Source: an uncultured Clostridia bacterium
Lineage (GTDB): Bacteria; Bacillota; Clostridia; Oscillospirales; Ruminococcaceae
NCBI GenBank assembly: GCA_947629275.1
Contig: CANRDG010000052.1
Span: 1-12,137 of the forward strand
Direction of reading: 5' to 3'
Length of the DNA stretch: 12,137 nucleotides
The position numbers and the translations under genes were made by a program. Shown piece after piece: positions 1 through 5,909 of this stretch (position 1 is its first letter; every line of letters begins with the position of its first letter). A model generated the notes under the pieces. It made no database searches. It saw only the letters and a program-made list of their open reading frames with translations, and was not told the origin of the DNA.

Positions 1-294
1 CTTAAAATACCGATAATACTGCTTTCTCAGCTAAACAGAAGCGTTGAGAGCCGTACCGATAAACACCCTCAGCTTGCCGATCTTCGTGAGTCTGGTTCTA
101 TCGAGCAGGACGCAGACGTTATACTGTTTTTGTACCGCGAGGGGTATTATAATAAAGAGCTCTCCGACCAGTCTACAAGCGAATGTATAATTGCTAAAAA
201 CCGCCACGGCGAAACTGGTACGGTAAAACTTGCTTTCGTTGGCGAGTATACGCTGTTTCGAGACCTCGAATACCACCGCGAAGAGGACGCGTAA
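1..294 (+). CDS. dnaB: Replicative DNA helicase DnaB, C-terminal fragment (5' end outside window)
   Basis: Frame 1 is open from the first base to a TAA at 292-294 and gives the last 97 residues of a DnaB-type hexameric helicase, which unwinds DNA at the replication fork using ATP. The fragment holds the end of the RecA-like ATPase core. It shows LLSQLNRSVE (fragment residues 7-16), the DLRESGSIEQDAD stretch (27-39) and the family-typical end AKNRHGETGTVKLAF (65-79). The Arg in NRHG (residue 68) is at the position of the arginine finger that reaches the neighbouring subunit's ATP site. The helicase N-terminal domain and Walker A motif lie upstream of the window. tilS begins 6 nt after the stop codon, so the two are probably co-transcribed. 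The family call is firm; only the fragment can be judged. Confidence 0.93.
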   Translation, partial: LKIPIILLSQLNRSVESRTDKHPQLADLRESGSIEQDADVILFLYREGYYNKELSDQSTSECIIAKNRHGETGTVKLAFVGEYTLFRDLEYHREEDA

Positions 295-300
295 CATCAT

Positions 301-1668
301 ATGTGTGATAAAATGCTTGAAAAGGTGCGGCAAACTATAAATTCCTATGATATGCTCCGCGCAGTTGAAAGGGTTCTTGTAGGGCTTTCGGGCGGCGCGG
401 ACAGCGTTTCACTGGCGCTGTGCTTAAAACAACTGGGCTTTGAGGTATGCTGTGTTCATGTAGACCATGGGCTTCGCGGCGAAGAGAGCGACAGAGACAG
501 GGAGTTTTGCGAAGAGTTTTGTAAGCAGCACGGCTTTGAACTGCTCGTTTATTCTCCGAATGTCAAAAAATATTGCGAGGAAAATAAGCTTTCAACGGAG
601 CTTGGCGCGCGCAAACTAAGGTATGATGCCTTTGAGCAGGCGGCTTATAAGTTTTCGTGTAAAAAAATTGCCACCGCCCATACTCTTTCTGATTGCCTTG
701 AAACTACGCTTTTGAATTTAACGCGCGGCGCAGGTGTAAAAGGTCTCAGCGGCATACCGCCCGTTCGCGGCAGATATGTAAGACCACTTATTGACTGTAC
801 CAGAGCGGAAATAGAAGAATTTCTTGTATCTCTGGGCGAAGGATATGTAAACGACAGTACCAATTTTGTTGACGACTGTTCGCGCAATATAATTAGGCTG
901 AATGTCCTGCCGCAGCTTGAAAGAATAAACGGCGGCATAATGAAAAGCTACCTGTCCACAGTAAAAGTTTTAAGAGAAACGAGCGGCTATATTTGGAATT
1001 TGACAGAGGGTGCAATAAACAGCGCTAAAATATCCAATAATAGCTATAAGGCAGATGTGCTTCTGGGGTGCGACAATTTTATTTTGGAAAACGCTTTGTC
1101 GCAGATAATTAAAGATGCCTGCGGAGAAAGCAGCTTTGAACGCATCGCAGACGTTGTAAATATCTGTAAAAATGGCGGCAAAGTCACCCTGCCGCATGAC
1201 GTTTACGCCGAAAATTCACACGGTATATTAAAATTTTATAAGCAGGCAGTAAAGACGGAAGAATTTCAGTCGCCGCTCGTTATCGGCGAAAATATGCAGT
1301 TTTTTAATAAAAATCTTCTTGCCGAAAAATATGCTGTCGAAGAATATTTAAAAGACAATGATAATGTTCACAAAAAGTTTACAAATTATCAAATAGATTA
1401 TGATAAAATAAAAGATAGCGTGTTTGTGCGCAACAGACGCAGCGGCGATAAGATAAAGCTTCTCGGCAGAGAATTTACCTCGTCTGTAAAAACGCTTTTC
1501 AACGCCTGCGTAACCACGGAAGAACGCGGAAAAGTTCTGTTTTTGTGCGACAGCGAGGGCATAATATTCGTCGAGGGCTTTGGCTGTGCCGACCGTGTAA
1601 AATGCACCGACGATACAAAAAACATACTTGAAATTAAAATAAATGTTAACACAAAACTGTCACAATAA
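301..1668 (+). CDS. tilS: tRNA(Ile)-lysidine synthetase TilS
   Basis: A 455-residue cytoplasmic enzyme that uses ATP and lysine to convert C34 of the CAU anticodon of tRNA-Ile2 to lysidine, so that this tRNA reads AUA; this matters here because ATA codons are common in the neighbouring genes. The N-terminal PP-loop ATPase motif is SGGADS (residues 30-35), followed by HVDHGLRG (53-60) and a variant of the AHxxDDxxET motif, AHTLSDCLET (126-135). Next comes DSTN...RNIIRLNVLPQL (185-206), typical of TilS. The C-terminal TilS_C domain is visible at about 376-434 (RNRRSGDKIKLLG, then KTLFNACVTTEERGKV). The length fits the family. The ATG at 301 has only a loosely placed upstream GAGGA (283-287); an alternative ATG lies at 313. 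It sits between dnaB and ftsH. In many Firmicutes hpt lies between tilS and ftsH, but it is absent here. Confidence 0.95.
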   Translation: MCDKMLEKVRQTINSYDMLRAVERVLVGLSGGADSVSLALCLKQLGFEVCCVHVDHGLRGEESDRDREFCEEFCKQHGFELLVYSPNVKKYCEENKLSTELGARKLRYDAFEQAAYKFSCKKIATAHTLSDCLETTLLNLTRGAGVKGLSGIPPVRGRYVRPLIDCTRAEIEEFLVSLGEGYVNDSTNFVDDCSRNIIRLNVLPQLERINGGIMKSYLSTVKVLRETSGYIWNLTEGAINSAKISNNSYKADVLLGCDNFILENALSQIIKDACGESSFERIADVVNICKNGGKVTLPHDVYAENSHGILKFYKQAVKTEEFQSPLVIGENMQFFNKNLLAEKYAVEEYLKDNDNVHKKFTNYQIDYDKIKDSVFVRNRRSGDKIKLLGREFTSSVKTLFNACVTTEERGKVLFLCDSEGIIFVEGFGCADRVKCTDDTKNILEIKINVNTKLSQ

Positions 1669-1684
1669 TGTGATACCCTATATT
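1657..1684 (+). promoter_or_regulatory. Candidate ftsH promoter with internal inverted repeat
   Basis: CTGTCA (1657-1662) and TATATT (1679-1684) are separated by 16 nt and would give a start near 1691, about 24 nt before the ftsH TTG. The match to the SigA consensus is moderate (4/6 and 5/6). A perfect inverted repeat TCACA-N4-TGTGA (1660-1673) lies across the end of tilS and in the spacer, where a repressor could bind; that role is inference. ftsH could equally be read through from tilS. Confidence 0.35.
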
Positions 1685-1701
1685 AGTAATTCATGACGAT
1701 C

Positions 1702-1707
1702 AAGGAG
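1702..1707 (+). promoter_or_regulatory. Ribosome binding site that fixes the TTG start of ftsH
   Basis: AAGGAG ends 7 nt before the TTG at 1715, an optimal distance. The next in-frame ATG is at codon 44, which would remove the first membrane segment, so TTG is the credible start. Confidence 0.85.
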
Positions 1708-1714
1708 TGGTATA

Positions 1715-3622
1715 TTGAATAAGAACAGCGGTTTTAAAAGCCTTTGGATATATCTGCTTATATCCGGAGCGATACTTTTCGGTCTGATATATCTTCTCAG
1801 CAACCTGAGCGGCGGCGGAGAAGAAAAGCCTTATTCCGAGATAATGACGTATTTTGACGATATGCGAGTATCGGAATATGAACTTGACCTCGGCAGCGGT
1901 GAACTTACCTACAAGCTGGACGGCAAGGACGAAGAGTATACCTACGAAGTGCCCAACGTTTCACTTTTTGTAAATGAAGTTTTGGGCGAGGAAGGCAGCA
2001 ACTACAGACAGAAATATAATGAAGCTCACCCCGACAGTAAGCTTGTTTTCAACTTAGAGCCTATCAAGGACAATACCTTCTGGCTCAACCTTATACCAAC
2101 GCTTATAATGCTCGGCGTAATGATCGCATTCTTTGTGATAGTCCTCAAATCTACCTCAGGCAGAGGCGGTATTAACGGCTTTAGCAAGACAAACGCCCGT
2201 CAGCATATCGACGCTGACAATAAAGTCACGTTTGACGACGTTGCAGGTGCTGAGGAGGAAAAAGAAGAGCTTATTGAAATAGTTGATTTCCTTAAAAATC
2301 CCAAGAAGTATCAGGAGATAGGCGCAAGAATACCCAAGGGCGTGCTGCTCATGGGACCTCCGGGTACAGGTAAAACTCTTATGGCTAAGGCAGTCGCAGG
2401 CGAGGCTGACGTGCCGTTCTTCTCGATCTCCGGCTCTGACTTCGTTGAAATGTTCGTTGGTGTCGGCGCTTCAAGAGTAAGAGACCTGTTCGATCAGGCT
2501 AAAAAGAATGCCCCGTCTATCATTTTTATAGATGAGATAGATGCCGTCGGCAGACAGAGAGGCACAGGTTTGGGCGGCGGTCACGATGAAAGAGAGCAGA
2601 CCCTCAACCAGATACTCGTCGAAATGGACGGCTTTGCGACAAAAGATAACATCATAGTTATGGCAGGTACGAACAGACGTGATATACTCGATCCCGCACT
2701 GCTTCGTCCAGGTCGTTTTGACAGACAGATATTTGTAAATTATCCCGACGTAAAGGGCAGAGAAGAGATACTGAAAGTTCATACAAGAAACCGTCCTCTC
2801 GCTCCCGATGTCGATCTGAAAGTTATCGCACAGTCTACTTCCGGCTTTACCGGTGCAGATCTTGAAAACCTTGTAAACGAAGCAAGCCTGCTCGCCGCAC
2901 GTGAGAATAAAAAAGCTATCACACGCAAAGAGCTGGAAGAAGCTGCTATCAAGGTAATTGCAGGTCCCGAGAAGAAGTCAAGGGTAGTTACGCCCGAAGA
3001 AAAACGCCTTACCGCTTATCACGAGGGCGGTCATGCGCTTTGCCATTACTTCCTGCCCACGCAGGATAAGGTGCATCATGTTACCATTATACCGAGAGGT
3101 CAGGCCGGAGGCTTTACAATGTCGCTGCCAGAAAAGGATAAAGCGTATGTCAGTCGTAACGAGATGTTTGAAACTATCATCGTGCTGCTCGGCGGTCGTG
3201 TTGCAGAAAAACTCGTGCTTGACGATATTTCAACAGGCGCTTCAAACGACCTTGAAAGGGCTACCGCTACCGCAAGAAACATGGTAACAAGATACGGCTT
3301 CAGCGATAAGCTCGGTCCTGTGGTATACGGCAGAGGCGAGCATGAGGTGTTCCTCGGCAGAGATTACGGCAGTACGCCAGATTATTCCGACAGAGTTGCA
3401 GGCGAGATCGACGAGGAAATACGCTCAATTGTTGAAGACGCTATGAGCAAGTGCGAAAATCTTCTGAAAGAGCATATGGATAAGCTCCATACCATAGCCA
3501 ATTATCTTATGAAGTACGAAAAGATAGACGGCATAAACTTTGAAAAGCTTATGAACGGCGAGTTAAGCGTTGATGACGACGATACCGCCGAAGATGCCGC
3601 AACTGATGAAAAGAGCGAATAA
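1715..3622 (+). CDS. ftsH: ATP-dependent zinc metalloprotease FtsH
   Basis: A 635-residue membrane-anchored AAA+ protease that forms hexamers and degrades misfolded membrane proteins and selected regulators. Membrane segment 1 covers about residues 9-31. The extracytoplasmic domain runs to about 120, and membrane segment 2 covers about 122-146. The AAA+ module carries Walker A GPPGTGKT (214-221), Walker B IIFIDEID (269-276) and the second region of homology ending RPGRFDRQ (331-338). The M41 protease zinc site is HEGGH (436-440; the usual form is HEAGH), with a further acidic zinc ligand expected at Asp512 in TGASNDLERAT. The last 20 residues are strongly acidic. The start is TTG, supported by an ideal ribosome binding site and by the need for membrane segment 1. 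The gene follows tilS and ends in a strong terminator, closing the dnaB-tilS-ftsH group. Confidence 0.97.
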   Translation: MNKNSGFKSLWIYLLISGAILFGLIYLLSNLSGGGEEKPYSEIMTYFDDMRVSEYELDLGSGELTYKLDGKDEEYTYEVPNVSLFVNEVLGEEGSNYRQKYNEAHPDSKLVFNLEPIKDNTFWLNLIPTLIMLGVMIAFFVIVLKSTSGRGGINGFSKTNARQHIDADNKVTFDDVAGAEEEKEELIEIVDFLKNPKKYQEIGARIPKGVLLMGPPGTGKTLMAKAVAGEADVPFFSISGSDFVEMFVGVGASRVRDLFDQAKKNAPSIIFIDEIDAVGRQRGTGLGGGHDEREQTLNQILVEMDGFATKDNIIVMAGTNRRDILDPALLRPGRFDRQIFVNYPDVKGREEILKVHTRNRPLAPDVDLKVIAQSTSGFTGADLENLVNEASLLAARENKKAITRKELEEAAIKVIAGPEKKSRVVTPEEKRLTAYHEGGHALCHYFLPTQDKVHHVTIIPRGQAGGFTMSLPEKDKAYVSRNEMFETIIVLLGGRVAEKLVLDDISTGASNDLERATATARNMVTRYGFSDKLGPVVYGRGEHEVFLGRDYGSTPDYSDRVAGEIDEEIRSIVEDAMSKCENLLKEHMDKLHTIANYLMKYEKIDGINFEKLMNGELSVDDDDTAEDAATDEKSE

Positions 3623-3628
3623 TTAGGG

Positions 3629-3665
3629 TGCCCGTCCGTTGGCAAAGCTTCGGACGGGTATTTTT
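3629..3665 (+). terminator. Intrinsic terminator of ftsH
   Basis: A perfect 8-bp stem, CCCGTCCG (3631-3638) with CGGACGGG (3651-3658), has a 12-nt loop and can be extended by a G-T and a T-A pair to 3629/3660. It is followed by TTTTT (3661-3665). It begins 6 nt after the ftsH stop codon and separates ftsH from the Lnt gene. Confidence 0.93.
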
Positions 3666-3699
3666 GTATGATTTTTGCGTTATCGGGTAAAATAATCTC

Positions 3700-5217
3700 A
3701 TGAAAAAATTACCCTTGAAAACTCACGATATGCAAAGCCTGAAATATATGCTGCTGGCGGCAGTTTCGGGCGTTTTAACGGCGCTTTCGCAAACCACACA
3801 AAGCTGGTATCTTGCATTTTTCTGTATAGTGCCGCTGTATTTCTGTATTTTTTATCAAAACGTAAAAAACGCCATAAAATGTTTCTTTTTAAGTATGACA
3901 GTCTACCACGGCATAATGTGCAGTTTTTTGCTCACTCTGTATGACTATCTTGATCTGCCGTTTTTGCTTATGCTTGCGATATGTATCATAGTCGTCGCTG
4001 CGATAGCTCTTTTGCAAAGCGCCATAATGCTCGCCGCTGTCTACCCGTCAATAAAAACTCCGTTCAGAAGCAGAGCCGCCAAAATAGTGGCGTTTTCAGC
4101 CTGCTTTTCGCTGGGGCAGTTTTTCATGGAAATAGTGCCGTATCTGTCTTTCCCGTGGGCAAAGCTTGAAAACGCGCTGAGTTTTCAGCCGGTACTTTTG
4201 CAAAGCGCAGCGCTTTTCGGCGGCGGCTTTACAGCATTTTTATTGCTTTTGTTGAACGGTTTGACGGCCTGCCTGTTTGAAGCTTTGTATCGTGAAAATG
4301 TAAAAAGAACGCTCGCTATTTCTGCAGTCGCGGCAGTCGGTCTTTCGCTAGTAACGGTGTGCGGAGCTTGGTATATGCTGAACAAAACAAACGGACAAAC
4401 AATACCTGTCGCCGCAGTACAGGGTTCGCAGGAGGGTCTGAAGAAAAACTCCCAGACCACCGTGCAGGCAGCAGAGGAGTATTCCGCGCTTATCTCTCAG
4501 ATACCTGAAAATTCTGCTGAACTTGTACTTTTGCCTGAAACGGCTTTTCCCTGCGAACTGTCTGAAAATGTAGTAAATATGCTGCCAAACGATACGCCGG
4601 ATATCGTCACAGGCTGTATATATGAAAGCGGCGGCAAGCGTTATAACTGCCTTGCTCCGCTTAGGTGTTCTGACAGCGTGCATCTCAAACAGGTGCTTGT
4701 GCCGCTTGGCGAGTATACGCCTTTTTTCAAACTAAGCGGCTTTACCTCACTGACTCCCTCCAAAACAGACGACTGCATTTTCGTCGGCGGCAGAAAATAC
4801 GCTGCTTCCATATGTATTGAAAGTATCTATTCTTCGCTGCTTTCCAAACAGATATCCGACGGCGGCAGCATGATACTCATGTCTACGAATGATTCGTGGT
4901 TCAAAAACAGTTTCGCCAGAGAGGTACATTTCCGTCACAGCATTTTAAGAGCCGTTGAGTACGACAGAAGCCTTTTGCGCAGCGGTAATTGCGGCATTTC
5001 CGCTCTGATAGACAGAAACGGATTTGTCACTGCCGCACAGTACGGCAAACAGGGTACTTTCATAACCGCAAACGCAGAACTTTCCGATACGCGAACGCCG
5101 TATTCCGTGTGGGGCAATATCTTTCAGCTGCCTGCGCTTCTTTTTGTGATACGTTTTTACGTTCTGACAGCAGTTATAAAATTGATAAAATATTTTGAAA
5201 ATAGGCGCAGCATATAA
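3700..5217 (+). CDS. lnt: Apolipoprotein N-acyltransferase (Lnt family, carbon-nitrogen hydrolase fold)
   Basis: A 505-residue polytopic membrane enzyme predicted to transfer an acyl chain from a phospholipid to the N-terminal diacylglyceryl-cysteine of lipoproteins. The N-terminal half (about residues 15-225) has six or so hydrophobic segments and the Lnt-like opening ALSQTTQSWYLAFFCIVPL. The nitrilase-like domain starts near residue 235 (IPVAAVQGSQ). All three catalytic residues expected from E. coli Lnt (E267, K335, C387) can be placed: Glu280 in LLPETAFP, Lys330 in LKQVLVPLGEYTPF and Cys372 in SICIES. Also present are TNDSWF (396-401) and RAVEYDRSLLRSGNCG (417-432), which match conserved Lnt blocks. 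A last membrane segment covers about 475-495. The start has no clear Shine-Dalgarno, and an in-frame TAA at 3688 rules out anything longer. A small lipoprotein gene follows 97 nt downstream. Lnt is not usual in low-GC Gram-positives, so the substrate role is inferred from the residues. Confidence 0.88.
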   Translation: MKKLPLKTHDMQSLKYMLLAAVSGVLTALSQTTQSWYLAFFCIVPLYFCIFYQNVKNAIKCFFLSMTVYHGIMCSFLLTLYDYLDLPFLLMLAICIIVVAAIALLQSAIMLAAVYPSIKTPFRSRAAKIVAFSACFSLGQFFMEIVPYLSFPWAKLENALSFQPVLLQSAALFGGGFTAFLLLLLNGLTACLFEALYRENVKRTLAISAVAAVGLSLVTVCGAWYMLNKTNGQTIPVAAVQGSQEGLKKNSQTTVQAAEEYSALISQIPENSAELVLLPETAFPCELSENVVNMLPNDTPDIVTGCIYESGGKRYNCLAPLRCSDSVHLKQVLVPLGEYTPFFKLSGFTSLTPSKTDDCIFVGGRKYAASICIESIYSSLLSKQISDGGSMILMSTNDSWFKNSFAREVHFRHSILRAVEYDRSLLRSGNCGISALIDRNGFVTAAQYGKQGTFITANAELSDTRTPYSVWGNIFQLPALLFVIRFYVLTAVIKLIKYFENRRSI

Positions 5218-5282
5218 TGGCAATGTATAATATCAGCCGCCGCGGTTACAATAAAGCTGTCAGACATATGTTCCCCTGACAA

Positions 5283-5296
5283 ATATATGCATATAT
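5283..5296. repeat. Perfect 14-bp palindrome just before the small lipoprotein gene
   Basis: ATATATGCATATAT equals its own reverse complement and ends 2 nt before the AAAGGA ribosome binding site (5299-5304). It could be an operator or weak hairpin, or a chance result of AT-rich sequence. The rest of 5218-5314 shows a weak inverted repeat TGTCAG/CTGACA (5258-5263 and 5276-5281) and no promoter with both boxes well spaced. Confidence 0.4.
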
Positions 5297-5314
5297 CGAA
5301 AGGATAGAAATTAT

Positions 5315-5662
5315 ATGTTGAAAAGAATATTGAGTGCAGCTGCCGCGGCAGTTCTTGCGTGCTCTATGCTTGCAAGCTGCTCAGGCAGAGATACCAACAG
5401 CAACGGCGATAAGGTATCTTCAAATGATACTTCATCATCAGCCGCTGCGACGACCACAACTAATTCGTCAGCTTCATCTGACAATGTTACCTCCAGGACC
5501 GACAGTTCAAGCAAAAGCGATAATTCCTCTAAAAAGGACGACAGCGACACGGTGGCAGATGACATCGGCTCTACAGTCGGCGATGTTGCAAGCGATGTCG
5601 GCGATGCAGCAAAAGATACCGTTGACGGCGCGACCGATATAGTTGACGATATAGTAAGATAA
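5315..5662 (+). CDS. Small Ser/Thr/Asp-rich lipoprotein of unknown function
   Basis: A 115-residue protein that I do not recognise as a named family. The N-terminus is a lipoprotein signal peptide: MLKR, a hydrophobic alanine-rich core, then the lipobox LASC with Cys22 as the predicted lipidated residue. Residues 23-78 form a low-complexity Ser/Thr/Asn/Asp linker like those that span the cell wall. Residues 79-115 are acidic and amphipathic: Asp occurs at 83, 90, 94, 97, 101, 104, 108 and 111, spaced 7 or alternately 4 and 3, while Val/Ile/Ala cluster on another face. A clear AAAGGA ribosome binding site lies 10 nt before the ATG. It follows the Lnt gene directly and ends at a strong terminator. 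It would be anchored on the outer face of the membrane. The coding call rests on the signal peptide, the ribosome binding site and the position between gene end and terminator. Confidence 0.85.
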   Translation: MLKRILSAAAAAVLACSMLASCSGRDTNSNGDKVSSNDTSSSAAATTTTNSSASSDNVTSRTDSSSKSDNSSKKDDSDTVADDIGSTVGDVASDVGDAAKDTVDGATDIVDDIVR

Positions 5663-5682
5663 TAAAAGCAAGTTTTGTTTGC

Positions 5683-5719
5683 AACGGCAGTCTGTTTTAT
5701 AATAGGCTGCCGTTTTATT
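5683..5719 (+). terminator. Intrinsic terminator after the small lipoprotein gene
   Basis: AACGGCAGTC (5683-5692) pairs with GGCTGCCGTT (5705-5714) over 10 bp with one T-G wobble and a 12-nt loop, followed by a T-rich tail to 5719. It lies 20 nt after the stop codon and closes the lnt-lipoprotein unit. Confidence 0.92.
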
Positions 5720-5750
5720 GCGCTATACTGCGTAAAATAAGGTTTTGCGG

Positions 5751-5780
5751 TTGACAAGTCGGTACTTTGTGTGTTATAAT
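5751..5780 (+). promoter_or_regulatory. Near-consensus SigA-type promoter of the citrate synthase gene
   Basis: The -35 box TTGACA (5751-5756) and the -10 box TATAAT (5775-5780) both match consensus exactly. The spacer is 18 nt, and TG at 5772-5773 makes an extended -10. Transcription should start near 5787, leaving an untranslated leader of about 120 nt. Such a strong promoter suggests either high expression or control by a repressor. Confidence 0.9.
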
Positions 5781-5805
5781 AAAAACATAAATAATTTTAT
5801 TATAA
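5774..5805. repeat. Perfect 11-bp inverted repeat over the -10 box and start site
   Basis: TTATAATAAAA (5774-5784) is the exact reverse complement of TTTTATTATAA (5795-5805), with a 10-nt spacer. The left arm contains the -10 box, and the predicted start site falls in the spacer. Its position suits a repressor operator, but the arms are pure A+T, so chance is possible. Confidence 0.55.
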
Positions 5806-5811
5806 TTTTTA

Positions 5812-5861
5812 TGTCCTTGTCGATATGCATACCAAAAGGTCTGCTCCCGACGTATCGGACA
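5812..5861 (+). promoter_or_regulatory. Foldable 5' leader of the citrate synthase mRNA
   Basis: Within the untranslated leader, TGTCC (5812-5816) can pair with GGACA (5857-5861) and GATA (5822-5825) with TATC (5853-5856), closing an inner hairpin. The inner hairpin is GCA-T-ACC (5827-5833) with GGT-C-TGC (5838-5844) around an AAAA loop. A competing hairpin, CCGA (5847-5850) with TCGG (5855-5858), would break the outer stem. I recognise no known riboswitch or T-box signature. Regulation by alternative folding is inference. The rest of the leader, 5862-5890, is T-rich without further structure. Confidence 0.4.
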
Positions 5862-5897
5862 ATTATCTTTTTAGTTTTAATAATTTTTTTAGCGAAA

Positions 5898-5903
5898 AGA
5901 GGA
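5898..5903 (+). promoter_or_regulatory. Ribosome binding site of the citrate synthase gene
   Basis: AGAGGA lies 6 nt before the ATG at 5910 and fixes the start. Confidence 0.8.
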
Positions 5904-5909
5904 CTGTAA

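Noticed and set aside
676..708. TilS motif AHTLSDCLET as a sign of an inactive enzyme
   Set aside because: The His, Asp, Glu and Thr are kept, the P-loop and C-terminal domain are intact, and similar TLSD variants are, as far as I recall, seen in related clostridia.
5213..5231. Two TATAAT boxes (5213-5218 and 5226-5231) after lnt as promoters for the small lipoprotein
   Set aside because: TTGATA (5182) and TTGAAA (5195) are 25 or 12 nt away, outside the usual 16-18 nt range, and no other -35 box fits.
5311..5757. Open frame of 148 codons on the minus strand over the small lipoprotein gene
   Set aside because: It is antisense to the low-complexity Ser/Asp codons and crosses both the terminator and the -35 box of the gltA promoter. 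The + strand frame has the lipobox and ribosome binding site.
5663..5909. A tRNA, T-box or known riboswitch in the longest gap
   Set aside because: No cloverleaf, no T-box sequence and no recognised riboswitch core could be found by eye; only the terminator, promoter and generic hairpins are supported.
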